A stretch of DNA of 64,000 nt from Streptomyces laurentii (lineage in GTDB: Bacteria; Actinomycetota; Actinomycetes; Streptomycetales; Streptomycetaceae). Position 1 is the stretch's first letter. Every line of letters starts with the position of its first letter. The DNA lies in assembly GCA_002355495.1 (NCBI GenBank), contig AP017424.1, positions 7,319,501-7,383,500 on the forward strand. The letters run 5' to 3'. Both the position numbers and the translations under genes were made by a program. The notes beneath the pieces are model-generated. The model searched no databases. It was not told where the DNA came from and worked only from the letters and a program-made list of their open reading frames with translations. Below are positions 1-9,782 of the stretch, one piece after another.

Positions 1-2108
1 GCGGACACCCGGGGGTGGGCGGTGAGCCGGGCCTCGATCTCGCCCGGTTCGATCCGGTGTCCCCGCACCTTGACCTGATCGTCCGTACGTCCAGCGAACT
101 CCAGTTCGCCCGAAGTGTTCCAGCGGGCCAGATCGCCGGTGCGGTACATCCGCGTCCCGGCCGGGCCGTACGGATCCGCGACGAAGCGCTGCGCCGTCAG
201 ACCGGGCCGGCCGAGGTAGCCGCGGGCCAGGCCCGCCCCCGCGACGTACAGGTCGCCCGCCACTCCGGCGGGCACCGGCCGCAGGGCGGCGTCGAGGACG
301 TGCAGGCGCGTGTTCCGGATCGCCCCGCCGATCGGCGGCACGGCGGCGTCCTCCGTGAGGGGCCGGCTCATGGTGGCGCAGACCGTGGTCTCCGTCGGCC
401 CGTACGCGTTGATCAGCGTGCGCCCCGGAGCCCAGCGCCGCCGCAGTCCCGCGTCCAGGGCCTCACCGGCGGCGACCAGGACACGGACGCGCGGGAGGGC
501 GTCGGGCGTCAGGACGCGCAGCACCGACGGGGGCAGGGTCGCGTGGGTGACCCGCCGTTCGTCGGCGAGACGGCACAGGCCGGGCCCGGGCAGCAGACCG
601 CGGGCGGGCGCCAGGACGAGCGCGGCCCCCGCGGACAGCGTCATCGCCAGCTCCCAGAAGAACGCGTCGAAGCTGGGCGAGGCGAACTGCAGGACACGGC
701 TGCCGGCGTCCACCGCGAGGGTGGCGCGCTGGTGGGCGGCCAGGTTGGCGAGACCGGAACGGGTGACGGCCACGCCCTTGGGCAGGCCCGTGGACCCGGA
801 GGTGTAGATGACGTACGCGGGCAGGTCGCCCGCCGTCCGCCGGGCGCCGTCCGGCGGGCCGGACGCCGGGGCGCGCCGCAGCGCCGCGCGCGTCTCCGGA
901 TCGTCCAGGTCGACCCGGGGGACCGCCACGCCGGCCGGAAGGACCGTGCCCGCATCCGCGAGCAGCAGGGCGGGGGCCGCGTCGCCCAGGATGTGGGCGA
1001 TGCGGGGCTCCGGGTAACCGGGGTCCACGGGAAGGTGGGCGGCCCCGGACTTCATCACCGCCAGGACCGCGACGACCAGCTCCACCGAGCGGTCGAGCGC
1101 CGAGGCGACCACCGTCTCCGGCCCGGCGCCCCGCGCGGCCAGCACATGGGCCAGCCGGTTCGCGCGGGCGTCGAGCTCCGCGTACGAGACCGCTTCCTCC
1201 CCGAACAGCAGGGCGGTGGCGTTCGGAGTGGTTCCGGCGAGCTTCTCGAAGAGGCCGAGGAACTGCGGGGCTTCGGCGGGCAGGTTCGCATCAGGGGCCT
1301 GGGAGGTGGGCTCGCCGTCGAGGAACAGCCGCAGCGGGGTGCCGCTCTTCCCTCCGGGCACCACGTACGGACGCAGAACCTCCCAGTGGGACGGGGTGGT
1401 GTCGAGGTCGGTGGCCCCATACGCGCTCAGGAACCGCGCGAACAACCGTGGATCGGCGGACAGTTCACCGGTCGGCAGCAGCAGGGTGTCGCCGCGGCAG
1501 ACCCGGACCCACTGCGGAACCGGGGCGGCGGAGCCGAGGTCCGTGTTCCACGCCACCCGTGCGGGCAGCGGAGGACAGACGCCGCGGTCCTCCCACGCAC
1601 GCACCCGGTCGGCGAGGTCGCGCCGGGTGACCGTCACCCCCGCGCGGGGGACGACGTACGCCGGGGAGTCGTCCGGCACCTCGTGAGCCGCCGGGGCCGC
1701 GCCCGACACCAACAGGCCCGGGGTGGCGGCGAGATCGAGCCGACGCGTGTCCGCCGGCCACACGCTGCCGTCCGGCCCCGCGGCGACCACCACCCGCGCC
1801 CCGGACTCCTCGGCGAGCAGACGCGCCTGTTCCGCCGGACGGGCCGGATCGAGCGACACGTACGCCGCGCCGGCCCACCACACCGCGAGCCTCGCCGCCA
1901 CCAGGTCGACACCGCGCGGGAGTTGCAGCGCGACGACCGCCCCGGGCCCCGCGCCGGCCGCGCGCAGCGCCCGGGCCAGCCACTCCACCCGCTCGCCCAG
2001 CGCGCCGAACGTCACCGACTCCGACGGCGTGACCACGGCGGCACGCTCCGGATGCCGGGCCGCCTCCCGCAGAAAGCGTGCGAGGAGGTCGATCGCGCTG
2101 GTGACCAC
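1..2108 (-). CDS. NRPS, partial: half adenylation domain plus complete adenylation domain
   Basis: The gene runs off the left edge; about 702 codons of its N-terminal part are visible. The GTG start at 2108 is chosen because AAGGAG lies six bases upstream. Residues 1 to about 250 resemble the first half of an adenylation domain: the A2-like stretch WWAGAAYVSLDPARPAEQ is present. The A3 loop (YTSGSTG) is missing, as is the A5 motif. A complete adenylation domain follows, with YVIYTSGSTGLPKGV, NAYGPTETT, YRTGDLARW and the A8 motif KVRGHRIEPGEIE at the window edge. Aligned by eye to GrsA, the pocket residues read D-A-W-T-V-A-A-V-C, the phenylalanine-type code. There is no condensation domain at the N-terminus, as expected for an initiation module. 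The enzyme would activate an amino acid as its adenylate and load it on a carrier domain that lies outside the window. Confidence 0.9.
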   Translation of the reverse strand, partial: MVTSAIDLLARFLREAARHPERAAVVTPSESVTFGALGERVEWLARALRAAGAGPGAVVALQLPRGVDLVAARLAVWWAGAAYVSLDPARPAEQARLLAEESGARVVVAAGPDGSVWPADTRRLDLAATPGLLVSGAAPAAHEVPDDSPAYVVPRAGVTVTRRDLADRVRAWEDRGVCPPLPARVAWNTDLGSAAPVPQWVRVCRGDTLLLPTGELSADPRLFARFLSAYGATDLDTTPSHWEVLRPYVVPGGKSGTPLRLFLDGEPTSQAPDANLPAEAPQFLGLFEKLAGTTPNATALLFGEEAVSYAELDARANRLAHVLAARGAGPETVVASALDRSVELVVAVLAVMKSGAAHLPVDPGYPEPRIAHILGDAAPALLLADAGTVLPAGVAVPRVDLDDPETRAALRRAPASGPPDGARRTAGDLPAYVIYTSGSTGLPKGVAVTRSGLANLAAHQRATLAVDAGSRVLQFASPSFDAFFWELAMTLSAGAALVLAPARGLLPGPGLCRLADERRVTHATLPPSVLRVLTPDALPRVRVLVAAGEALDAGLRRRWAPGRTLINAYGPTETTVCATMSRPLTEDAAVPPIGGAIRNTRLHVLDAALRPVPAGVAGDLYVAGAGLARGYLGRPGLTAQRFVADPYGPAGTRMYRTGDLARWNTSGELEFAGRTDDQVKVRGHRIEPGEIEARLTAHPRVS

Positions 2109-2625
2109 GGACAGCTCCTTGCACGGGAGAAGGGGGGCGGTGTCGGTGTGAGGCGAGGGAGGAGGCGTCACAGGTGTCACAGGGGCGGTCACGGCGCTCG
2201 GAGCGGGGCCGTCGCCGCTCGGGCGGGGCCGCGCCCGTCGCGGTGCTCAGGCCGGCCGGCCGCGTGCCGGCCCGGACGTGCTCCACGTATCCCGGCACGC
2301 CGTCCGCGCGCCGGATCCGAATACCGCGTCCCACCCGGCCGGAATGCCGAATTCCGATGGCCGGCGGGAGTGCTGGTCCTCGTCAAGGGCAAGGATCGGG
2401 AATCGACCGGATTCATTCGTGAACGGATTGATCATCCGGGCTCGACCTTCCCACGAGGCAGGCTCCGTTGGCAATGGACGTGTTCGAGCCTAAGCGGCAC
2501 CGACGGGAAATGGCCACCCTGGTTTCCGGGAAGAAATTCTCGTACGATCCAGCGCGCACTCGCGGCCGCCGCACGTACTCTGTGGCGCGCCGGAAATCCG
2601 TCGGGATATCGAAGTACCGGAGGCC
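2109..2625. other. Divergent intergenic region
   Basis: About 500 bases separate the divergent NRPS and MFS genes. No convincing small gene, hairpin or recognisable promoter was found. It must carry the outward promoters for both sides. Confidence 0.4.
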
Positions 2626-3902
2626 GTGCTGGAATCCGCCATGCCCACCGCCGCGCAGTCCGCGAAAGGCCAGGGCCGCCCCCACCGGAACTTCCGGCTG
2701 CTGCTCGTCGGTGAGACCACCAGCAAGCTCGGCACCAGCGTGACCTCCGTCCTGCTGCCGCTCGTGGCCGTCACCACCCTGCACGCCTCGCCGTTCGTGG
2801 TGGGCCTGCTCACCGCCGCGCCATGGCTGCCGTGGCTGCTCATCGGCCTGCCCGCCGGCGCGTGGGTCGACCGTCTCGCACCACGCCCGGTGATGCTCGT
2901 GTGCAACGCCGTCTCGGCGCTGGTGTTCGTCAGCGTGCCGCTCGCCTGGTGGCTGGGCGTCCTGGCCATCGGGCACGTCCTGTGCGCCGCCCTGATCTCC
3001 GGTGCCGCCTCCGTCTTCTTCTCCACCGCCTATTCGGCCTATCTGCCCCGACTGGTCGCCACGGCCGACCTGATGCACCGCAACGCGCAGCTGCAGGCCG
3101 GGGAGCAGGGGGCCAGGGTGGCGGGCCCCGGTCTCGGCGGGCTGATCGCCCAGACCGTGGGCAGCGTGCCGGGCCTGCTGCTCGACGCGGCCTCCTTCAT
3201 GGTGTCGTCGGTCTGCCTCATCGCCATCAGCTCCGACACGCCACGCCCCGACCCGGCCCCCGGCGGCGGCTGCGCCGCGAGATCTCCGACGGCCTGCGGT
3301 TCGTGTCCGGAGACCGGTGCGTCCGGGCCGTCACCGCGTTCGCCGCGGCCGTCAACCTGGCGATGGCGGGCCTCCAGGCCGTCCAGATCGTCTTCCTCGT
3401 ACGGACCGTCGGCGTCGGTTCCGACACGCTCGGCTGGCTCGTCTCCTGCGGCGGCCTCGGCGGGGTGCTCGGCGGCCTCGTGGCCGGCCGGCTCGCCCGG
3501 CGTCTGGGCACGGCGCGCACGCTGCTGGTCCTCCAGTTCACCGCCGCGCCGTTCGGGCTGCTCGCCGCGCTCGCCGGCCCGGGGCCGAGGCTGGTGTTCT
3601 ACGTGCTGGGCACGGCCGTGCTGTTCGCCGGGGCCGTGGCCTGCAACGTCGTCATCGTCAGCTTCCGGCAGGCGTACTGCCCGCCCGAGTTACTGGGGCG
3701 CGTCACCGCGACCACCCTCTTCCTCAACTACAGCACCATCCCGGTCGGCGCTCTGCTGGGCGGCTCGCTCGCCTCCGTCCTCGGCGCCCGCCCCGCGATG
3801 TGGAGCGTCACGGCCGCACTGGTGGCCGCCGGCGGATTCCTGCTCGTGAAACCACTGCGCGGCCTCCGCGACCTGCCGGGCGCACCAGTCACCGAGAGTT
3901 GA
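2626..3902 (+). pseudogene. MFS exporter interrupted by a one-base frameshift
   Basis: Major facilitator superfamily drug or siderophore exporter of the MFS_3 type, about 425 residues once joined. The first part starts at GTG 2626 or ATG 2641 (MPTAAQSAKGQ) and reads through six membrane segments to DTPRPDPAPGG near 3265. The homologous protein continues in the next frame from RREISDGLRFVSGD to LPGAPVTES, ending at 3902. The shift falls in the C-run of gacccggcccccggcggcgg. One extra C there would restore a single frame. It is either a sequencing error or a recent mutation. The gene is divergent from the NRPS and could export its product, which is an inference from position only. Confidence 0.75.
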
Positions 3903-4188
3903 GAATTCCGGCCAAGACCTCTGTGAGCCGGAGCGTGCGAAGAAGCACGGGGAATAGGGGTGTGTAGGGGTACTTCACGGATTTCCCGGTGCCGGGGGTC
4001 GGCTTTACCAGGGAAAGCCCGACTGTCGGCGACGGGGACGACTCCAGTGGCCGTGGCCTATTCCGCCGGAACCAGTCAGGACGCTGACTTCGGCTATCCG
4101 GATCCGGCGTTCTCCACGACACGTTTCTCGCCCACCCCGTCGGGGCGCCGGGCGAGCGGGGAGCCGTGACTCCTCGCAGGCGTAGGGC

Positions 4189-5433
4189 TTACGAGACGGC
4201 TTCCGGTTCGGCGGTGGCGCGGGTCCGGCCGAGCGGGGAGACGGCGAGGAGCAGGGCGACGGGCAACAGCACCGCGCCGGTGAGGACGATGGACCGGCCT
4301 ATGCCCGCCAGGTCGGCGGCGACGCCCCCGAGCACCACGCCGATGATCATGAAGTTGACCATGAGCGCGTTGAGCAGGCCGACGCCACGGCCGCGCAGTT
4401 CCGCGGGCAGATCGCTCAGCAGGGTGTTGGCCACCGGCACCTGGAAGAGCCCCGAGCCGAGGCCCGCCACCAGACACCACACGAGTACCGCCGACACCCC
4501 CAGTCCGTCTCGCAGCCGCCCGGCGGGATCCAGGAGCAGCAGCGACACGGCGAACAACGCGATCGCCCCGATCAGCAGCCGCCGGTTGCCGGCTCGCCGT
4601 ACCAGCGGCGGCCCGGCCAGCGCCCCGACGACCGATCCGGCGCCGAACGCCGCCTGCGCGAGGCCGTAGTCGAACGCCCCGAGGCGGAATCCGGACAGCA
4701 GCTGGGTGTTGAGGTTGGTGCTGAACAGGCCCAGCGCCAGCATGACCGGCACGAGCACGACGGAGAGGAAGCGCAGCGACGGCACGGCCATCACGCCGCC
4801 GAGCCCGACGCGCAGCGACCGCCCGTACGACTCGCGCGCGACGCCCGCCGCGGCCGGGACGGGCACCTCCTTCAGCACGGCCATGCCGAAGAGCAGCAGC
4901 GCGGAGATCACGAAGGACGCCGCGTCGAGGACGAAGACCACCGGGACGCTGCCGAGGGCGAGCAGCACACCGCCCATGGCGGGGCCGACCAGGTTCAGGG
5001 TGTGGTTGGTCGACTGGAACAGCGCCACCGCCGTGGGGATGCTGTGGCCCCGCACGATCAGCGGCACCGCGCTGATCCGCGCCGTCTCGAAGACCGCCTT
5101 GCCGATGCCGCTCAGCAGGATCAGCGCCAGCAGCGGCAGCGGCGAGTCCCGGACGGCGATCATCAGCAGCGCCAGGACGGCCCGGACCAGGTCCGAGCCG
5201 ACCATCAGGACCCGGGCCGGCACCCGGTCGGCCAGCGGGCCGACGAAGGCGCCGAGCACCCCGGACGGCAGCAACTGGGCGATGACGACGAGGGACACGT
5301 ACAGGACGGGGTTCGACGTCCCGGTCGCCACCACGTAGATCAAGGTGATCTTGGTGATGGCGTCCCCGAGGAACGACGCCACGACCGCCAGCCAGTAGCG
5401 GAGGTACGTGCGGTCTTTGAGCAGTTCGAGCAT
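4189..5433 (-). CDS. MFS transporter
   Basis: A 414-residue membrane protein of the major facilitator superfamily. The start is placed at ATG 5433 (MLELLKDRTYLRYWLA), immediately before the first membrane helix; the frame is open up to 5544, but the extra 37 residues look unlike a transporter. Twelve hydrophobic segments are visible. The loop GPLADRVPARVLMVGSDLVR between helices 2 and 3 corresponds to MFS motif A. It resembles the MFS_3 and enterobactin-exporter-like proteins. The substrate cannot be told from sequence. It is convergent with the frameshifted exporter at 2626-3902, and the 286 bases between them show no clear terminator. Confidence 0.85.
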   Translation of the reverse strand: MLELLKDRTYLRYWLAVVASFLGDAITKITLIYVVATGTSNPVLYVSLVVIAQLLPSGVLGAFVGPLADRVPARVLMVGSDLVRAVLALLMIAVRDSPLPLLALILLSGIGKAVFETARISAVPLIVRGHSIPTAVALFQSTNHTLNLVGPAMGGVLLALGSVPVVFVLDAASFVISALLLFGMAVLKEVPVPAAAGVARESYGRSLRVGLGGVMAVPSLRFLSVVLVPVMLALGLFSTNLNTQLLSGFRLGAFDYGLAQAAFGAGSVVGALAGPPLVRRAGNRRLLIGAIALFAVSLLLLDPAGRLRDGLGVSAVLVWCLVAGLGSGLFQVPVANTLLSDLPAELRGRGVGLLNALMVNFMIIGVVLGGVAADLAGIGRSIVLTGAVLLPVALLLAVSPLGRTRATAEPEAVS

Positions 5434-5592
5434 GGGTGTCACCGTTCTGGTCCGTGCCCGGTCCGGCGGTCCGGCGCACGGCACGTCGTCGGGAGGTCCG
5501 CGAGCCCCGTGGGCGGAAGTCCCGCTGCCTGGTGGGGTGTCCACCGCGCCCCAGCATCACCGGACGGGGTACCGAGAGGGAAGCAAGATCGA

Positions 5593-5610
5593 CAGGCCCC
5601 TTCGGGCCTG
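5593..5610 (-). terminator. Short hairpin, possible terminator
   Basis: CAGGCCC and GGGCCTG form a perfect 7-bp stem around CTTC, just downstream of the decarboxylase remnant on the minus strand. Confidence 0.4.
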
Positions 5611-5736
5611 GCCGAAAATGACCACCGAGGAGGGGAGCGTACGGGCCGCCCATCCCCCCGGCGGAACTCCCGATCGGCCGGTGACGGGCGGCGCCGGCCC
5701 CCTGGGACGCCCGGCGCGTCCGACGACTCCGACGCC

Positions 5737-6177
5737 TCAGACGCGGATCAGGGACGCGATGAACTCCGCCAGCAGCCGCTCCTTCAGACGTGGTGGCAGC
5801 GCGTCCAGCAAGGCCAGCACCGGTGCCATCCGCGACGGCAGCCCTTGACCGTCAGCGCTGCCCAGGCCGGCGAAGGCCAGGAACCCGGCCACCTCTTCCG
5901 GGGTGAGCGTGTCGGGGGCGAGGCCCTCGGCCAGGTCCCTCAGCCCCGGATCCACCACGACCGGTTCGAGAGCCCGCGCCGCGGCGAGGGAGCCGGTGAG
6001 GTCGGCGAGGAGCGCGCCGACCCGGTCGACGGTCGCCGGGGTGAGCGTCAGGTGCAGATTGGGCGGCAGACCGTCGAAGGAGAGCTGGGGCTGGAGGTAC
6101 CAGCCGCGCTCCCGCATCTCGTCGGCGACATGCAGCACCAGGCTCAGATCCGGTTCGCCGCCGGGGCCGGTCACGGT
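5737..6177 (-). pseudogene. PLP-dependent decarboxylase, C-terminal remnant
   Basis: The reading frame ending at 5737 encodes about 145 residues. They match the C-terminal domain of group II PLP-dependent decarboxylases and sphingosine-phosphate-lyase-like proteins; the diagnostic stretch is LVLHVADEMRERGWYLQPQL, followed by LPPNLHLTLTPATVDRV. The PLP-binding lysine domain is entirely missing. Upstream, at about 6175, homology stops abruptly where the truncated transporter begins, so the two genes appear joined by a deletion. No function is expected from this fragment. Confidence 0.7.
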
Positions 6178-6900
6178 ATGGCCGCGCCCAGGAACCCGAC
6201 CCGCCAGCCCAGCACCCGGCCGCGTTCCACCGGGTCCTCGGTCATCTCGGCCGGCATCGTCACGTACGGCACCTGGAACACGGCGTACGCGGTCGCCGCG
6301 CACAGGAACAGCACGGCCACGTAGACGGCGGCGCCGGTACCGTGCAGCGGGGGAGCGGCGAAGATCAGCGCGAACAGCGGCGGCAGGGTCACCGCTCCCG
6401 CCAGCAGGAACGGCCGGCGGGAGCCGCCATGCGCCCGGCTGCGGTCGGCGGCCGCCCCGATCAGCGGATTGACCAGGACGTCCCACGCCTTGGGCAGGAA
6501 GACGGCGGCACCGGCCACCGCCGCCGGCACGGCCGGCACGGCCGGCACGTCGGTCAGGTAGGAGAGCAGGATCAGCCCGGGGACGGTGCCGAAGGTGCCC
6601 GTGGCCAGCGAGCCGAGCCCGTACCCGATCCGGACGGTACGGGGCAGGGGCGGACCCGGCGGAGTGGCGGCACCAGCACCGGTGCCCGAGCCAGGTCCGG
6701 CCGCGCCGCCGCCGGGTCCGGACCGACCCGGCGGGGTGCCCGCGGGGTCCGGGGCGGTGGGCTCGGGGCATGGGCGTCGTCCCAGATGCTGGGAGGGGGA
6801 AGCCGCCTCCCCGAGGGTGCGACGATCAACTCGCCCACCGTAAGGGAGGGTTCGGGCCAGTCCTAGTGATCTGGTTGGGAGTTGGTTCGTCACCACATGA
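6171..6900 (-). pseudogene. GPH-type MFS sugar:cation symporter, truncated
   Basis: The N-terminal half of a glycoside-pentoside-hexuronide type transporter, recognisable from TVRIGYGLGSLATGTFGTVP, then PKAWDVLVNPLIGAAADRSR and FQVPYVTMPAEMTEDPVERG. The frame stops at 6171 after about six helices, where roughly twelve are normal, and runs directly into the decarboxylase tail. The start is uncertain because the N-terminal 90 residues are Pro/Gly-rich and unlike the family. It is non-functional as read. Confidence 0.7.
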
Positions 6901-6960
6901 GTCGATTTCCGTACCAATTCGGGGTCTGGCTGACGGGCGGCGCTTGGTTTCGGTCTGTTG

Positions 6961-6987
6961 TGGGTTGTGGGTTGTGGGTTGTGGGTG
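6961..6987. repeat. Short tandem heptamer repeat
   Basis: TGGGTTG is repeated nearly four times in tandem. It lies between the decayed transporter and the truncated kinase. Confidence 0.7.
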
Positions 6988-7035
6988 ACAACAGGCTGGA
7001 GCCGCTGGTCTTGAGTGAGGCCGAGCGGCAGCGAC

Positions 7036-7177
7036 CGGACACGATCATCTGCCGGAAGCCGTCGCCGCGCAGGTGCACGGAGCCCGGCAGTCGCTCGGCC
7101 AGCAGTTGGGCCACGGTGGACTTCCCGGACGCCATGACACCCGTGACGAGCACGACTGCGGAACGGAGCTCGTGCAC
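7036..7177 (-). pseudogene. P-loop kinase or phosphotransferase, N-terminal remnant
   Basis: About 45 residues from GTG 7177 match the head of AAA-type small-molecule kinases of the chloramphenicol phosphotransferase-like group. The Walker A is GVMASGKST, followed by LPGSVHLRGDGFRQMIVSGR. After this the frame runs into unrelated sequence and the heptamer repeat, so the catalytic remainder is lost. Confidence 0.6.
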
Positions 7178-7418
7178 TGTTGACCCCCGTCCTGGTGCAC
7201 CTGAATCAGAACAGCCGTGAAACACCTGGCCGGAACAGGTCTCACCACGAGATCAGATCCGTAATCGCCGGAGGCTTCACGTTGGTCACCCGTGGTGCCA
7301 CGCTCGATGTACCGCGCCCCGCAGCGGAGTGGTCGTCACACTCGAATCAGGCCGAGGCCGACACGGGAACCATGCCGAGGGCCGGGACTCTTCCCCTCAC
7401 GGCCGGACTCCCGGTGGT

Positions 7419-7612
7419 TTGGTAGCCTGTCGCCGCCGTGGTGTACGGGAAACCGGTTGAAAGCCGGTGCGGCCCTCGCCACTGTAGCTGCGGAGTTCCG
7501 CGGCCCTCGCTGACGGCTCCCGGAGCGGTCAGGGCCACTGGGTGGATCGGAGACGAGCCCCCGGGAAGGCCGGTCGTGAAGCGTTGATGCGGAAGCCAGG
7601 AGACCGGCCACG
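7419..7612 (+). promoter_or_regulatory. Cobalamin riboswitch
   Basis: The conserved elements of the adenosylcobalamin aptamer occur in order. They are GGGAAACCGGTTGAAAGCC at about 7448, GCCACTGT, GGCCACTG, GGGAAGGCCGG, and the B12 box AAGCCAGGAGACCGGCC at 7593-7609. It lies about 35 bases upstream of the importer operon, so it should switch these genes off when cobalamin is plentiful. The boundaries are approximate. Confidence 0.93.
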
Positions 7613-7644
7613 GCGCGACATGTTCCACGAGGGTTGGAGAACAC

Positions 7645-8697
7645 GTGCCTGGGGGTCCCTTGCGCCCGTTTCGAAGTGAACGTTCCATACGCCCGGCGCG
7701 CCCCATGCGCTCCGGCCTTGCCGCTGCGGCACTCCTGCTCGTCGGGGCGCTCAGCGCCTGTACGGGTGCGCCCGCGGCCGACAAGCCCGCCGAGGCGGCC
7801 GGGAGCGGCCGTCGAGCGCCGGTGAGCGTGAGCAGTTGTGGCGTCACCACGACCGTGGCGGCACCACCGAGCCGGCTGGTCACCCTCAACCAGGGCGCCA
7901 CCGAAGTGGCCCTGGCTCTCGGTCTGCAGAACCGGATGGCCGGAACGGCGTACCTCGACGACGCGGTCCCGGCGAAATGGAAGGCGGCCTACGAAGCCGT
8001 CCCGGTGCTTTCCAAGGAGTACCCGGCCAAGGAGAAGCTTCTCGCGGCGCGTCCGGATTTCCTCTACGCCTCCTACTCCAGCGCGTTCACCGACAAGGTG
8101 GCGGGCACACGGGCGGATCTGAGCTCCCAGGGCATCGAGTCCTATCTGTCGCCGTTCGGCTGCGCCGACAGCAAGCAGGTGCCGCCGGCGTCCTTCCAGG
8201 CGGTCTGGGACGAACTGGGCGATATCGCCAAGGTCTTCGGTGTCGAACCACGAGCCGCCGCCATCCAGAAGGATCAGAAGCAGGAGCTCTCGGAACTCGC
8301 GGCCAAGGCGGCGGGCAAGGGCCTGAACGTGCTCTGGTACGACTCGGGCACGAAGACTCCGCTCGTCGGCGCCGGCCATGGCGGCCCCCAGCTCGTGCTT
8401 GACGCCGTCGGCGCCCACAACATCTTCGGCACCTTGCCCGGCGGCTGGAAGAGCGTGAGCTGGGAGCGGGTGGCCGCGGCGGACCCGGACGCCATCGTGC
8501 TTGCGGACGCCAGTTGGGACACCGCACAGGCCAAGATCGACTACCTGGATCACGACCCGGTACTGAGGAAGCTCAGCGCCGTCCGGAACCGTGCGTTCGT
8601 GGTCGTGCCCTTCTCCGAGTCGACGCCCGGCGTGCTGCTCGCCGGCGGTGCCGCCCGGGTTTCGGCCGGCCTCGGCAAGCTGCACCCGCGTTCATGA
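7645..8697 (+). CDS. Corrinoid ABC transporter substrate-binding lipoprotein (BtuF-like)
   Basis: A 350-residue exported lipoprotein. The GTG start at 7645 has GGAG six bases upstream. The signal peptide ends in the lipobox LSAC, so the mature protein would be anchored by its cysteine. The mature part shows the periplasmic-binding fold of the iron/B12 group: VTLNQGATEVALALGL near the start of domain 1, and SWERVAAADPDAIVLAD in domain 2. It is the first gene behind the cobalamin riboswitch and overlaps the permease gene by ATGA. The regulation points to cobalamin or another corrinoid as substrate. Family members also bind siderophores, so the ligand is inferred from the riboswitch. Confidence 0.9.
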   Translation: MPGGPLRPFRSERSIRPARPMRSGLAAAALLLVGALSACTGAPAADKPAEAAGSGRRAPVSVSSCGVTTTVAAPPSRLVTLNQGATEVALALGLQNRMAGTAYLDDAVPAKWKAAYEAVPVLSKEYPAKEKLLAARPDFLYASYSSAFTDKVAGTRADLSSQGIESYLSPFGCADSKQVPPASFQAVWDELGDIAKVFGVEPRAAAIQKDQKQELSELAAKAAGKGLNVLWYDSGTKTPLVGAGHGGPQLVLDAVGAHNIFGTLPGGWKSVSWERVAAADPDAIVLADASWDTAQAKIDYLDHDPVLRKLSAVRNRAFVVVPFSESTPGVLLAGGAARVSAGLGKLHPRS

Positions 8698-9782
8698 CCG
8701 CGGCAGATCGTCCCGCCGCACGGCCCACAGGAGCGCGCCGCGCGGCGGCGGCCCTGGCCGTTGCCGTGTTCCTGCTGCTGGTCACCGTCCTGCTCGGCCT
8801 CGCCGTGGGATCGGTCCACGAGCCGCCGCGCATCGTGGCCGACGTCGTCCTGCGCCGGCTCGGCCTCGGCGACTCCCACGTCACGCTGCTGGACGACCAG
8901 ATCATCTGGCAACTACGGCTGCCACGGGTCCTGGGAGCCGCCGCGACAGGCGCGGGACTCGCGGTCTGCGGCGCGGTGCTGCAGACCCTGACAGGGAACG
9001 ACCTGGCCGACCCCTACCTGCTCGGGATCTCCAACGGCGCCGCCGTCGGCGCGGTCACCGTGATCGTCCTCGGCGTCGGAGTCTCCGGCGCCGCGGCGGT
9101 CAGCGCGCTCCCGGCTGCCGCCTTCGCCGGCGCCCTGATCGCCGTCGTCGTCGTGCTGGCACTGGCCGGGGCGCGCAGCCGGTCCCTGCCGGCCTCGCGG
9201 ACCGTGCTGGCCGGCATCGCAGTGGGGCAGATATGCGGCGCGTACACCTCGTTCGTCGTGCTCGTCCTCGGCGACCGCAACGCCGCCCGCGGCGTCATGG
9301 AGTGGACGCTGGGCTCGGTGGCCGGGGCGCGGTGGCACACGGCCGTCTTCCTGACCGTGGTGACCGTCGTCGGTACGGTGTTCATGGTCGCGGCCGCCCG
9401 GGACCTGGACGCGTTCGCGTTCGGCGAGACCGCGGCCCGCTCCTTCGGCGTCCACGTCGAGCGTACCCGCTGGGCCCTGATCGCCACGGCCGCGCTGCTG
9501 ACCGCGTGCCTGGTCGCCCACACCGGCGTCATCGGGTTCGTCGGCCTGGTGGTGCCGCACGTCGTCCGCCTGGTCTGCGGCCCGCGCCACGCCCTCCTGC
9601 TGCCCATGTCGGCGCTCCTCGGTGCGTCCCTGCTGGTGGGCAGTGACATCGTGGCGCGCTCGGTGCTCCCGGACCAGGAGATCCCCGTGGGCATCGTCAC
9701 CGCCGGGCTCGGCGCGCCGTTCTTCGCATGGCTGCTGTGGCGCCAGGCAGGTACCAGGTCGGCCGCGGGGGGCCGGCCGTGA
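8694..9782 (+). CDS. ABC transporter permease, BtuC/FecCD family
   Basis: A 362-residue permease starting at ATG 8694, which overlaps the stop of the lipoprotein gene. It has the multiple hydrophobic helices and signature stretches of the FecCD family: LRLPRVLGAAATGAGLAVCG, DPYLLGISNGAAVGA, and TGVIGFVGLVVPHVVRL near the C-terminus. It forms the membrane channel for the substrate delivered by the upstream lipoprotein. It overlaps the ATPase gene by GTGA, so the three genes are translationally coupled. Confidence 0.95.
   Translation: MTAADRPAARPTGARRAAAALAVAVFLLLVTVLLGLAVGSVHEPPRIVADVVLRRLGLGDSHVTLLDDQIIWQLRLPRVLGAAATGAGLAVCGAVLQTLTGNDLADPYLLGISNGAAVGAVTVIVLGVGVSGAAAVSALPAAAFAGALIAVVVVLALAGARSRSLPASRTVLAGIAVGQICGAYTSFVVLVLGDRNAARGVMEWTLGSVAGARWHTAVFLTVVTVVGTVFMVAAARDLDAFAFGETAARSFGVHVERTRWALIATAALLTACLVAHTGVIGFVGLVVPHVVRLVCGPRHALLLPMSALLGASLLVGSDIVARSVLPDQEIPVGIVTAGLGAPFFAWLLWRQAGTRSAAGGRP

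Noticed and set aside
15..2714. A 899-codon open frame on the plus strand
   Set aside because: It is the antisense of the NRPS gene, Arg/Gly-rich and without domains; long antisense frames are common at this G+C.
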